From Rheum nobile (Eukaryota > Streptophyta > Magnoliopsida > Caryophyllales > Polygonaceae): 64,000 nucleotides of DNA. The notes beneath the pieces are model-generated. The model was given only the letters and a program-made list of their open reading frames with translations. It was not told where the DNA came from and ran no database searches. How positions within the stretch are numbered: position 1 is the first letter of the stretch; each line of letters opens with the position of its first letter. This document shows, in pieces, positions 1-11,034 of this stretch. The position numbers and the translations under genes were made by a program. Location of the stretch: NCBI GenBank assembly GCA_027886185.1, contig WOAB01000040.1:1178001-1242000 (forward strand), read 5' to 3'.

Positions 1-381
1 TACAAATCCGATTACGTTCAAAATCCGATTCGACCAAATCCGATTACGCTCAAATTCCGATTCGACCAAATCCGATTACGCTCGAAATCTGATTCATCTG
101 AAATCTTATTCGTCTGAAATCCGATTCAACCCGAAATCAAATAAACTGAATCAACCGAAAACCGACTTAGCCAAAACCGGGCTCAACTGAAATCTGAAAC
201 AACCCGACCGAGTTTGACTCGATAACCCGACGTCCCCGAATATAGGACGATCTGAACCGATCTGATCCGACCCGTCTTGACCCGATGTTATAACATGCAC
301 GACATTGATCTGAACCCGAAGTGACCCGAAATCCGAATTATCCGCCCGAAATCCGCCCGATCCGCCCATTTGCCACCTCTA
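1..381. mobile_element. Right end of a hAT-like element, left end outside window
   Basis: Bases 1-140 are degenerate tandem copies built on AATCCGATT. The rest is rich in CCGAAATCC and CCGCCCGA. The right edge ends CATTTGCCACCTCTA; read on the minus strand this is TAGAGGTGGCAAATGGGCGG, which resembles a TIR style I recall for plant hAT-like non-autonomous elements. No coding potential is visible. The left TIR and target duplication lie outside the window, so the class is an inference. Confidence 0.45.
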
Positions 382-584
382 CTTGAAACTATTCAAAACA
401 TAAATGGGCTTGAATTAAACAACCCACATGACTAAATTTTAAAGTCTAGCATAACGTACTTCTGCAATAGTAGGCCAGTTTCTATACAAACAGACCTATG
501 AAAATGATAAAATTTTGACAACATGTGAAATTCCCCCCAAAAGAAATCATTTAGCATCATCCCACATTTAATCTTCATGATATG

Positions 585-1013
585 TAGACATGAGCAAACG
601 CGGATTGGCCCGCCCGACAAATACTACGAGCCTAGACAAAGATTCTAGCCCGAACATGTCGTTTGGCCCGGTCCGGACGGGTAAGCGGGCCAGGCCCGGT
701 TACAGGTTTAGGCCCGTACGGGCCGCTCAGCCCGACCCACATATTATTTTTAATTAATATAAAAATATATAACAAATATGTATAATAAAAACACCATAAC
801 CTAAAATTACTTATCATTTTCTTATTAATAGTATTAAATAATTAGTTTGGAGAATAAAAAATATATTTGAGAATAACCAACTGGGTCGCCCGCGGGCCGG
901 CCCGGAATTACGGACGAGTCCAGTTAAGGATTCTGGCCCGAATAACGGGCCAGACTCGGACTCGGCGGGTCGTGAAAATGGGTCCGACCCGGACCCGTGT
1001 TTGATCAGGTCTA
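585..1013. mobile_element. hAT-like MITE
   Basis: The left end reads TAGACATGAGCAAACGCGG and the right end, reverse complemented, reads TAGACCTGATCAAACACGG: imperfect terminal inverted repeats. Flanks are ATGATATG (577-584) and ATGATATA (1014-1021), an 8-bp target duplication with one mismatch, as expected for hAT. The interior is GC-rich near both ends (GGGCCGGCCCGG type words) and AT-rich in the middle. It has no ORF. It lies downstream of the last visible exon of the kinase pseudogene, possibly in an intron. Confidence 0.6.
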
Positions 1014-1633
1014 ATGATATACCAAACTTTACAACACAAAAAGTTTTCGCCTAGTATTCCTGACGGAGATGAAGTCGTGATACCCCCGAGTTTCGTTTTT
1101 TTTTCGTCAAATACCCATCTATTAATTTATTAAATTAAAAAATCCAAACAAGACTAAGAAAATTAGAAAAAGCAAAAAAAAAATCCAAGTTTTTTTTTTT
1201 TTTTTATTAGCGTGGGTGTCGGACCTTCATAATGTATTCATCACATTATGTTCTATCTGATAACAGATTTCTCGCATACAAAGATATATCTAATGGTAAA
1301 TGACTGAAAAGAGTGAAACTTAACATTCATTTTTTGAAGTGTAATGTAGTTATCATTTTAAACGTCTTTGTAGTCATTCCAAACATTGTAAAGCTAAATT
1401 AAGGATACCAACCTCAGGAGCCATATAACCAAGAGTTCATGTCTCGCCTGTCATGTCATTAGGATTTGAAGCCTCAACCCGAGCAACACCAAAGCCTGCT
1501 ATTTTCAGAGTGCACGTCTTTTCAAGAAGCATATTTTCCGTTTTAACATCTCTATGCACAATTTTCTAGGAATGCAAATAGCTCAACCTGCAAGTAATAC
1601 ACTCTCTGATTGTTAACAAAATAGATGTCAGAT

Positions 1634-1846
1634 CGTCCCCGGGAGCGTAGTCCAGCGGTGATGTTGGGGGGAGTAGATCCTGGGGTGCAAATCCCCCCCC
1701 GGGTTCGAAACGGGCCAGCATCACTTTGAGGATGAAACTCTCGCGATTTAACCAAGGATCATGGCGTGAAGGACTAGCGGCCATGGCTCGGGATTAGTGG
1801 GTTCACTTCGGTGGCCCGACACCCGGCTCCGGCAAAAAAAAAAAAA
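1634..1846 (+). mobile_element. tRNA-derived SINE inside intron 3 of the kinase pseudogene
   Basis: About 213 bp. It has a box-A-like stretch (GGAGCGTAGTCCAGCGGTGA, about 1641-1660), a box-B-like GGGTTCGAAAC near 1700, and a 3' A-tail at about 1834-1846. A perfect target duplication, ATAGATGTCAGAT, flanks it (1621-1633 and 1847-1859), extending by a few A residues. A Pol III style internal promoter, A-tail and long duplication together are diagnostic of a SINE. It is antisense to the host gene. Confidence 0.85.
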
Positions 1847-3111
1847 ATAGATGTCAGATGAAAAATTAACGAAATTCAAACTAGAGAGCAAAGGAGTTGA
1901 CCCTCGAGCTAAGTCAACTGCCAGCTGAATCACCACTTTGAATGGCAACTTTCTTCTCATGTTCTTTATTAGATAGGTTTTGAGTGCACCTCCAGGAAGA
2001 TACTCAACTACGACACAACAACAATTCCTTGGCATGCCAATTTTCCCATTCTCAGTTTGAATATTCAGATCCGTCGTCCCCAATGTAGCACCTATGAACT
2101 GAAGAAGTGTAATTTTGTGAGAGATAATAGATCCAACAACCCTAGAATAGGACGATATCGGCTGTGCTTATTGTCATAGACTCTCATAGTCTTGAGTATT
2201 GTTCACTATATTATGACTCAAGAAAAGCCATGTAAATAATGAAAATAAATAAGGTGTAGTTTTAGCCCATAGCACTAGCTGAAATGGTGGACAAAAGGTT
2301 ATTGTAGGATTTCTCTCTATAATTCCAGACACCTATTTCTAAATGTAAAGACCAGAGATAACAGAACGAATGAGCATGCCTTAAATTATCCTCTAAGAAA
2401 ATATTTCTTCAGTCAGAACTCAAAACTCAAACCAAAGGATCAGGAAGTTTCCCTTGATTCAACTCTGAACAGTTTGTAACCATGACAGAGGACAATTCAA
2501 GCAACTCAATTTAAATACTAGCATTGCAATTCTTCTTTTAATTAATAAGGAATGTGGTTGTCAAATTCTTGGTCCTCCTCGCTTGCTCATGTGGGCAATA
2601 GTAGATAAAAGAAGAAAACACAACCAAAGGCATACGTTTATCACCTTAGTAACATTGGGATGATCCAACTTATGCCAAACAGCAACTTCTTGGGAAAATG
2701 CAGCCCTGATTTGAGTCACTTCAGCCTCTGACCGGTGACCCTCTTCTCCCCAGTCAAGTATTTTAACTGGGTTTTACAAATATTCATTGAACTTTATGAG
2801 CAAAATCTCAAAACACCATCACATGTCCAAACTACACTTCAGTCTATAACAAAGGCACAAGAGAGGAAACATTAACTAATAAAATAGAGCCAAGATGCCC
2901 TATAAATTTTCAAATATAAATGTCTGGGCTTGGGTTTTGTGCTTATTGGTAAACTTGTTATTGCTAAATGCTAATCCATCAGTGTGATTGGAGCATCCCT
3001 TTTCCATATCTCTCTCTTTTCTTTATTCTTTGGACTGACAATGTCTTGTGCTATCCATAGAAAAGGTAAAGCTGCCCACCACATCCACAAAAAGAACAAA
3101 TTCAGTTATAT

Positions 3112-3135
3112 TCCCCCCCCCCCCCCTCCCCCCCT
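3112..3135. repeat. Poly-C tract in intron 1 of the kinase pseudogene
   Basis: A near-pure run of C interrupted by a single T lies between the first two exons of the kinase. It is a simple homopolymer repeat and is a likely site of sequencing or assembly length error. Confidence 0.8.
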
Positions 3136-4023
3136 GAACTTCTTTTCAACATGCTTTCTGAATTCTGATTAGCACCAAAAAGTTCAGGAAAGTTGTCTAC
3201 TCAAAAGAGTAAGATACATAAGAAGCATGTGAGAAGCGGCCTCTTCAGACAAGCAGAATCACATACTGCGTTGCAAGTTGTCTACTCAAGATGGACGTTT
3301 TGAATCAGTCAATAGTTACATTAATAACAAAATGGAAACAGAAGAAGATGTTCACAAAACCAAGGCCCAGAAAACCCCAATTACAAAAACCGAACAAGCT
3401 TTCAAATAAGCAACAAATCAAGAAACAAAAAGGGATAATCTTGGCAGGAAAAAGGGTTCTAGTAATGTGTTTTTTAAATAAATAAAAAATCTTACCAGCA
3501 ACATCCAAGCCATCATAAACTCCACGGTGGACAGTGCTAAAGGTTCCACGGCCAATGACTGCTTTGATTAGAAGCTTAGAAGGATCAATTTCCCACTCCG
3601 CTCTGTTGTGAGCCCTAACTTCCTCTTCATCCTTCTTCTTCTTCTCCATAGTCAATGCCCTTGATAGATGCCTCTGCAGCTGCTCATCTAAGCTCTTCAG
3701 ATCTATCTGATATGCCCTCACATACCCATCGATGTTCTCCTTCATTCTAATAAGCCCCTCAACAATAAAATCCCTAAATGATAGAGCTGGATTTTGGAGT
3801 TGCTCCTGGTAGATTTTCAGTGATTGCTATAAATGGTACTCTTTATTGGGGTGTGTGTGAGCAAACTGTTGCCGAAAGGCCCCTTTGACACTGTTTGGAT
3901 TGAAGGTACTGAAAGAGTACCACTGGAAATTGACAAATTATTAATTGTGGGTATTTTCCCCCTAATTTCTATTTCTATTATTAGAAAGAGGAAGAAAAAG
4001 AAAACTAATCAATGTTTTTTTTT

Positions 4024-4870
4024 ATGAGAAAAGAATTCAATTTATCCGACATAACAACATCGGATAAATCGAGAGGCCGATAAATCAGCGTCGGTCAAAA
4101 TCGGATCATAAGAACAATAAATCAAGCATGAAAATTACAACAAAGCAAACATAGAGCCTAAACGACCTAAAACGAATGGTGAGCAAAGTACGATCAGACG
4201 AACGCGCCACCGGAAGACGAGTCAGACATGAGCAATCCTGCGAAAGTGTTGAACGGACTACCATGACATTGTCCTCTCTTCTAGGAGGGATCTTCAGGAG
4301 TCTCAACCATGATGTTGCCCCCGTACAAGAGGGATCTTCATTGAGCCACAAACACGACAACGACCAGACACTCATGCATCACCCTAGTTCAGCTTTACAA
4401 ATGCAACGAAGAATTTGACACCCACACTTGAAACAAACAGATCCACAATAGATAAATAAGAGTGAAAATTGATGTGAAATAAGATCATCAATTAGTCTTG
4501 CTATTTCGTAATAATGATTGTATTATTTTGTTAAAAATGTCCAATATATGTTTATATTTGGTATGAGTAGTTGGTAGGGGATTTGTTAAACGGAAACATA
4601 GCAATTTAACTTGTTAATAAATTTAAAAGCAAATTGTGAATTTATAGATTATCAAAGATTGTTAATTTAAAAGCAATCATTGTTTCTAAGATGTGGGCTA
4701 CCTAACTACAGGTCCACAAGTGAATTATATTTACTGCACAAACGAAGAATTTGGGCAGGGCCTGGGTAAAGGGCCTTCTAGAGACGTTTTGAAGTCTGGC
4801 TTGTAGAGCAGGCATAGCGTACTTGATACGCTGATTTTGTTTTTTTAATTTTATATATGTATTTTATCAA
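4024..4870 (-). other. Non-coding part of the LINE-like unit
   Basis: This stretch reads like a LINE 3' region on the minus strand up to about 4450, then AT-rich sequence to the Helitron end. No convincing protein family is seen in any frame. Confidence 0.35.
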
Positions 4871-4898
4871 CTAGTGTAGTACCCGTGTCGTGTACGGG
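4871..4898 (-). other. Helitron 3' terminal hairpin and CTAG end
   Basis: On the minus strand a hairpin CCCGTACACGACACGGG is followed by TACTACA and terminal CTAG, then T. The loop-proximal pairs are G:T wobbles. Rolling-circle elements of this class use such a hairpin as a termination signal. Confidence 0.65.
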
Positions 4899-5329
4899 AT
4901 CTGTTTATTATTTCTTACATTTAAAAAAGATTATATATAAAAATTATATATTTAATTGATATAGAAATATGTAGGTAATGACTATTATAAAAGTAGATGA
5001 ATGCTAATGTAAAAAAAGACTAATTGAATACAAAATATTAAAGAGATTAACAAAATACATTATCAAAAGAGAGGCGAAACTCTCCATAACTTTATTAATA
5101 GTAAAATTGGTTAAGTAGTTTTAAAACGTGGATAGTCATATCCCTAACATCTATATTACTAAAACGATAAAGCATAATCAAAATATTTATCTAATACATG
5201 AAAATGAAACCCTAAATATAAAATCTCGTAAGATATTCAAAATTGCTACAAATTATGAAAAACTTCGTTGTATACTACATTGGTAGTAGTATTAGATTTT
5301 TTTTTTGTTTTTGTCCCATATCAAAATCT

Positions 5330-6400
5330 TCAAACCTTTCTTGCTAGTAACTCTTGATGATGCAATACAAAACTAACCATGAGTGATGCAACATAAAACT
5401 GACCATGAGCAAAAACAGGGCGTGAAAGATACAAACCGACATTTGTAAGAGATTGGCCTTGTCTATTGTTTATCGTCATAGCAAAACAGACACTCAAGAG
5501 AAATTGTCTTCGTTGAAACTTGAACAAATATGAAGTGTTTGACGGTGACATGAGCATGCGAGGATTCAAAACTATATGTCTAATATTGTAGTTAAAATAG
5601 TTCTTTCTTGTATGACATGACTGTCGAACTGCGTGATTATCAATCTTGTCTCATTACATAAATTTGAAGAATGATCAATATTTCAAAGCAGCATAATAGG
5701 GACCTTAACCTTAGTTTTCAATACATGATTTGGGACACCAAAACATCTAATACTTTTCAAGTAGTCAAAAGTATAAACACTTGCATCATTGTCTGCAATA
5801 AAACCTGTCTTGCAAAGGCTATTCGAACTGAGATAGACTTTTTCATTACCTGGTAACAAAGACAATATATAGTTATTAACTCTATCTACCTCTTCATGTG
5901 GTGGTGCAAGAATTGCTCGTTATTCAAAGTATTTTGGAGACAATTGATTGTCCAAAAGAGAGGGATAAACAAACTTAATAATTGCTGAAATCAGATCTAA
6001 GTCATAATCCTTCACCAATAGTTCATCAGGAATTTGTATTTGTGATTCTTCATCTTGTCATCGCCTACAGTACCATCTCTAATGCTTAATACCCTTTCAG
6101 AAAATTCTTTTGCTTCTTGGATATCATAATCAGATGTATCTTATTGAATCCTCATGTTTCTTGTCAAATTAAGAATTTTGCAATATTCCCACAAATAAGA
6201 GGAATTAATGGTGGCAAAAATAATATCTTGATTGCTTCCTTTTGTGATAATGGGTATGATTTGCCTAAAGTCTCCACCAAATACTACGATTTTCCCTCCA
6301 AAAGGTTGTACTAAACTAAGGGGATTTGTAGCCCATAGAATATCTTTTAAAGTCATGTCTAATGCTTCAAAATAGAATCTATTCGTCATCGGATCTCATC
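5330..6400 (-). pseudogene. Helitron PIF1-like helicase, C-terminal relic
   Basis: Pieces of one superfamily-1 helicase are readable on the minus strand: about 6389-6141 has FGGKIVVFGGDFRQIIP (Walker B region and following motif) and LTRNMR; about 5865-5683 has LLPGNEKVYLSSNSLCKT; about 5569-5360 has FQRRQFLLSVCFAMTINNRQGQSL, where family members have a KSQGQSL motif. These are in the family order. Between the blocks the frame is broken by stops and shifts, and the expected C-terminal VSR region is degraded. The protein would unwind DNA in rolling-circle transposition. The N-terminal Rep/HUH part was not found. Confidence 0.75.
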
Positions 6401-6420
6401 CGAGATAATAAGTTGGCATC

Positions 6421-8636
6421 ACAAATCAATTCAGATAGTTTTGTACATGAACTTAAGTTGTAAAGTTAACAAAACCATAACTTGTGAAGATGATCAAACT
6501 ATATTAACTACAATCAATAAGTACTTTAAAAAATAATAATAATAATGATAAATTATATTTAACAAATACGTTGTGAAGATTAGGCCCATATGAAATTTGG
6601 TTTACAATTATGTTAAAGTGGGTTATTTATTTTATAGAGTTGTCGTTTGAAGATAAAAATACATTAGGAAAGAGCATATATATATATCATAATATAATGT
6701 AAAACATATATAAACAATGCACTTGATAAATACAACATACTATATGCTCTTTAGTTCATATAAATTGGATTTAAATGACTTTCATTAGACTCTACGAAAT
6801 ACATTAGTTATGGAAATTGGTAAGTAAACTACTACAACATAAACACTGGATTTATCTTAATCGACTTCGAGAGAATCTTTTCAATAATCTTTTATATATT
6901 CTTTATAGAAATCTACGGTTTTAAGCAATTTGTGAACTTGATCGTAAAAATATTGTATAGCTTCAATATGTAGAAAAATTATAGAGAAGATTTGTAAAAA
7001 CCATAAGTGTTTTAAGATGATATAGCAAGATTAGTTGATATATATTTACTTACACCATCAAATAAGATATATGAAAAATAGACTTTTCTATTTATTCAAG
7101 ATTACTTAGGAAAATAAAGGGTTAAAAACTCCATACGCATATAAATTGAGATTCTCTAATAAAATAGACTTTTCTATCTATTCAAGATTATGCTTCTAAA
7201 TAGAGCTTACAATATCGAAGAAGAAATAATACATACAACAATTTTTTTTCCAAAATTTTACCCTATTATATCGTTTCATGTCACCTTTATTCTCACATAT
7301 GATGAAATCGACAATTACTTTCAAGTGTGGTCCGATAACATCTATACTCATAATTAATATATTATTGATCAGTAAAATAAGATGAATATATTTGTGGAAG
7401 AATAATTCAAATAAATATAATACATACCAAATTACCAATCAAGTAGATTATGCCGAGGGATTTGGTGAATATTTTATTAAAATTAAGAAAAGGAATCTAT
7501 TTTGTGGAATTGAGTTAATCAATGAGTTTGACATATGTGCTCATCTGCAAAATCATCTTGTATGAAAGAGAAGAATAAGGGTATATACCAACATTATTTG
7601 TCTTAAAAAACATATATTATACATCTCCTAAAAAAATAGATGATATATATGAATTAGTGCACTATGAAATAATAGAATTGATATATGACATGAACAAAAC
7701 ATACATAGATAAATTCAATCACTTCTCATCAATAAAACTCATTTCTTTGTCGATAATGTCATTGTTTCCTAGAAATCTTACAACATACTATATGTGAATA
7801 CATCGAACACGTATCTTCCAAGCTTCTTGCTTTATAATAGAGTTAATTGATACACCTAATATCATTACCCATTATTCATATTGTAGAAAAATATTGCATG
7901 TTAACGACATATAACAAATTCTTATGAAACATATTGGGATTGTAAATACATTTAAGATGAAAAATAGATGTAAAATAGTTATCATTCGCAAACAAAATAC
8001 TTAGAAATATGATAATATCACATTCGTCATAATCTGCACATAATTAAAATATAAATTTTTATAGTCAAGAACATACTTTATATTTGGTAATAAAAAGAAA
8101 TATGAAAGGCCTCCTTAGTAGAAGGAGCTTAAGATACAAATTGTCTAGCAAAATGACCTTAAATATTCTATTATATTGCATCACTTGACAAATTGTCTAG
8201 CAAGAAGAATATGTTAAACACATTTCATTTGATACGTCTATGAGAATATTCTATAATATTCTATTAAATCTAATAAATAGGTATTTTTATACAATATATA
8301 TCTATCATTCCATTAAAATGTTGAATATAGTTCCTTTAATAGGTTATATTTCAACAATAATTTACCTTGTAAAATAAATATTAAAATGAAAAATACTTTA
8401 TTTGTATGTATATTTTGATAAGATCCATAAGAAAAAAAGACTTTATAAAATCATATTAAGCATGATAGGTTAAAAATATAAAAGAAAGATAATGGTAAAA
8501 AAGTATATAGATACGTTTTTGTGAAATAAAATGCATTGTACGACACATTTGTTCTATGATATATAACTATTTTGAAAATAGTCAATGTGATAATTATTTA
8601 AAAAAATATATAACCATTCTGATAATTAATTATTCA
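6421..8636. other. AT-rich non-coding DNA
   Basis: Strongly AT-rich sequence with short direct repeats (for example a motif near 7088-7098 that recurs at 7167-7177, 'gacttttctat'). No ORF has a recognisable product. It may be interior of the Helitron or of the LINE-like unit. Confidence 0.5.
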
Positions 8637-8644
8637 CGAATCTT

Positions 8645-8978
8645 CAATGTTCTAAAAGTCGCTAGACGGGAGCTGGGCGGTGAGAGGGGCCTAGCGGCTA
8701 GGCGGGGCCTAAGCAGATTGAAAGTTTAGGCATGATCCATATGATTATTTTATTATATTCTCTTAAATCCATTAATATTGATAAAACTATGTTAGGATGA
8801 AGTTTGATATTTTATTATGGGTCTTAGTTTATAAAACATAACCCAAAATTATGTTCTATGCAACCGTCACCTCCTAAGATGTTGTTACTTTCACAACATC
8901 AGAAACTTCTTCTCGCCTAGGCGGGGGATGACCACCTAGCGCCTAGGCGAGGCCTAGGCGGAGATTTTTAGAACATTG
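8645..8978. mobile_element. hAT-like MITE of the CTAGGCG-rich type
   Basis: The ends are CAATGTTCTAAAA (8645) and TTTTTAGAACATTG (8978). Long inverted subterminal stretches are rich in GCCTAGGCG. An exact 8-bp duplication CGAATCTT flanks it (8637-8644 and 8979-8986). Size 334 bp, no ORF. The CA..TG ends and 8-bp duplication fit the hAT superfamily. Confidence 0.85.
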
Positions 8979-8986
8979 CGAATCTT

Positions 8987-10136
8987 AATAAAACCATACA
9001 AAATTAGTTAATTATATTTATGATAAAAATAATTAATATAATTTTTTTTAAATAAAATAAGATATATTGTTAACATCTTTATTCCCATAAAATCAACTTT
9101 GAGTATTAACTAATCTTTAAAACAAATATATAGATAGATCGCATCATTGAGAGCGCCACGTGGCTTAGTTGATATTTGTGTTTAATAGTTATATATTAGT
9201 TCTCTTTCACAAAATGGAGAACGGCGCCGACAACCACTACCACCAGAGAGCACTTTAAGCGGCGGATCAGTCATGCTTGTTTCCGACCATCAGTAGATCA
9301 GCGAGGGTCGAGCTAAAAAGCACGGTTAAGGTGTTGTGGTTACTAGGGAGTTTGAGAAATTTCAGATCTGGATTGGTTGAGTTGAGAATCGTGGTTCTGT
9401 CTGGATATAGGCTTACGGTGGCTCACGTCAATAGGTAGAGGGTGAATGCCATGAATGTTGTGTGGGCGGAGCATGGATGGCATGGTTTGTTGTTGTTCGA
9501 GTGGATTTTATGCCGATCTAAGGTTGGAGAGGCTTTGAATTTGAGTCTGAAATTGAAGGAGGTCATCCTCAACTAGCGACTCAAATCTAAGTTGGTGCAC
9601 CACCGAGGCGAACCAAGCCCAGCATAACTAGGAAGGAGCCCAAAAATGGGTCATTTTTTAAAGCGAGAGCGGTGACGCTTATGGGAGATCGAGGGTCATA
9701 CGTGTTATGTACTTCAATTTGAAAGAGATTGGAGAAGTTTGGTCATGTTGGGTGTGACTAGTTGGAATCACCTAGATTTACGGCTTCATTATACGAGGTT
9801 TCTCCTCTTTTTTCTTTTGTTTCTTTCAAATGAAATTATTTTTGCCTCCTAGTTTATAAGATGTGAGTACTCTTGTAGTTGAGGTCCCCATGAGTCAGAG
9901 GTATTGTGGGGATTTGCCCCGAAGAGTTGGTTGGTGTTGATTGGGGATTTGCCCCAAGAGAGATAGGATAACAATTACTCATGGTTGTTGTTTGTTGTTT
10001 GATTGGCATTGCTAGTGGTAGTAGGGGGTTTGCCCCAGTGTTTAGTGTTGATGGGTTTTTTTTCCCTAAGGTGGTAAATTTGATTTTTTTTTATTGAGAA
10101 AGGAAAGCCCTTCTCTCTAAGTCCCTGTTAAACTAA
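8987..10136. other. Non-coding stretch with repeated GGGGATTTGCCCC words
   Basis: AT-rich to about 9150, then moderately GC-rich without a long ORF. Short palindromic words GGGGATTTGCCCC occur near 9908 and 9945, with a variant near 10026. A poly(T) at about 10083-10092 followed by ATTGAGAAAGG resembles the 3' end of a minus-strand retroposon. No protein family was recognised. Confidence 0.4.
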
Positions 10137-10216
10137 GGTCGGAAAATCGCACACTTTTTTTTTTTTTTACCTCGCACTCTATCTGGGCGGCACCTAGTGC
10201 AGCCCAGAAAATCCGA
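10137..10216 (+). repeat. Left terminal inverted repeat of the MULE
   Basis: It pairs imperfectly with 14629-14708. Shared blocks are the outer AAA-CGC-CAC region, a T-rich run, TCGCACTC and CTGGGCGGCAC. The boundary is set by the TAAACTAA duplication. Confidence 0.7.
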
Positions 10217-10522
10217 TTTTCTTGGGATGTACTATGTGCCGTCCAAGATGGGTTCAATTTTTGTTTTTATTAAAATTATAATTTAAATTGATTTTTTTTT
10301 AAATCGGTTCAGTGGACCGGTTTAGTGGACGACAATATGTGCCGTCCACTAAGCCGGTACACTGAACCGGTTTTTGTAGGAAAAAGGTTTTATGGGCGGC
10401 ACTATGTGCAACCCATAAAACCGGTTCACTAAAATCGGATTTCTGGGCGGCACATAGTGCAGCCCAGGGAGTGTACGACTGAAATTTAACGGTCAATTTG
10501 GACTGCACATAGTGCCGCCCAG
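10193..10522. repeat. Left subterminal hairpin array of the MULE
   Basis: About six copies of a 20-30 bp imperfect palindrome of the form CTGGGCGGCAC-n-GTGCNGCCCAG lie near 10193, 10223, 10340, 10393, 10444 and 10503. Between two of them a second palindrome built on ACCGGTTCAGTG/CACTGAACCGGT is seen (10313-10375). Each can fold into a hairpin. Confidence 0.7.
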
Positions 10523-10559
10523 AATTATTCCGTTTCAGTCTTAATGGTCATGTGGCCGG

Positions 10560-10570
10560 CTATATATATG
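10560..10570 (+). promoter_or_regulatory. TATA box of the MULE transposase gene
   Basis: The sequence CTATATATATG lies about 85 bp upstream of the transposase ATG at 10648, in the right place and orientation for a plant TATA box. Confidence 0.5.
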
Positions 10571-10647
10571 AGAGATGTAATAGTATACCACCATTGAAAT
10601 ACAAGGGAAAAAAACTTCAAACCCATTGTAATTTTTCGAATATATAT

Positions 10648-11034
10648 ATGTCGTCGTCAAGCGATCTTTGTTGGAGGGGGTTATCGGAGTCGTCTTCGAG
10701 CGCGCCCACGTCTCTAGATGATGAGGATGATTTTCAGTCGTCGATTTCTCCTCAGTACTTCAAGGTACGTAATATTTTTAATTTTTATTGTATAAAATGA
10801 TTAGATATTAATTGTACTTAGTCTTTGAAATGTAGACTATTTAGAAATAATGCATAATTTTTGTATATTAATTTGTATAAATTTAATTATTAATTAGTCT
10901 CTAATGTACTATTTTTTGTATATAAATAGGGTGATTCTAGTGATGATGAATTTATAGCAATCGACTTCTCATCCCATTTTACTACTAATGAGATATTTTC
11001 GAGTATGGAGGGATTGAGGCAGTGGGTGCAAAAG
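10648..11034 (+). pseudogene. MULE transposase N-terminal fragment
   Basis: Exon 1 (10648-10764, 39 codons) begins MSSSSDLCWRGL and is rich in Ser and acidic residues. It ends at a GT donor (CAAG|GTACGT); exon 2 starts after AATAG at 10930. Exon 2 reads DSSDDEFIAIDFSSHF and then IFSSMEGLRQWVQKVG, which resembles the region preceding the FAR1/WRKY-GCM1-type zinc finger in MULE transposases, where a nuclear DNA-binding and cut-and-paste enzyme would continue. At about 11034 the reading passes into sequence that codes the PMD protein on the other strand, so the zinc finger, DDE core and SWIM domains are missing. The family call rests on the short motif and the TIR context. Confidence 0.5.

Larger units (their letters stand above)
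1413..3745 (-). pseudogene. Raf-like MAPKKK (ATMRK/STY-type kinase) pseudogene, four exons visible
   Basis: Four exons with GT-AG introns can be placed: 3745-3496, 2766-2645, 2098-1902 and 1587-1413. Exon 1 starts at ATG 3745 and carries the glycine loop IGRGTFSTVHRG; exon 2 starts with VKILDWGEEG, supplying the ATP-binding lysine, and has the EVAVWHKLDHPNVTK helix C region; exon 3 has VVEYLPGGALKTYL; exon 4 has the HRDVKTEN catalytic loop and ends at the APE motif. These motifs match plant Raf-like MAPKKKs of the ATMRK1 group, cytosolic Ser/Thr-Tyr kinases. Exons 1-3 are open. Exon 4 has TAG at 1566-1568, TGA at 1437-1439, and GFG (codon 1494-1496) instead of the magnesium-binding DFG. The donor at 1412 implies further exons, which may lie outside the window. 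Intron 3 holds a SINE, and a large nest interrupts the promoter about 270 bp upstream. Confidence 0.85.
4871..6420 (-). mobile_element. Helitron remnant (3' end and helicase part)
   Basis: The minus strand ends with CTAG at 4871 followed by host T, preceded by a GC-rich hairpin at 4882-4898 (arms CCCGT/ACGGG) about 8 bp from the end. This is the classic plant Helitron 3' terminus. Helicase fragments in the same orientation end about 460 bp inside it. The 5' TC end was not located; AT-rich sequence up to about 8636 may belong to the same element. Confidence 0.65.
4016..10128 (-). mobile_element. Putative LINE-like insertion with 14-bp target duplication, itself nested
   Basis: A poly(T) run at 4015-4023, followed by sequence that reads on the minus strand as a 3' end closing in TTTTCTCAT plus a poly(A) tail, marks the 3' end of a minus-strand retroposon. 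The 14-mer AAACTAATCAATGT is present at 4002-4015 and again at 14710-14723, just outside the Mutator-like element that now occupies the right junction. Without that element the 14-mer would directly flank this unit, as a LINE target duplication should. No reverse transcriptase is readable; the interior is replaced by Helitron, MITE and other sequence. A second LINE-like 3' signature (poly(T) at about 10083-10092 followed by ATTGAGAAAGG) suggests another short retroposon piece inside. Class and extent are inference. Confidence 0.4.

Noticed and set aside
6117..7438. Short frames in AT-rich DNA near the Helitron
   Set aside because: Apart from the helicase relic they match no family and have the composition of random AT-rich sequence.
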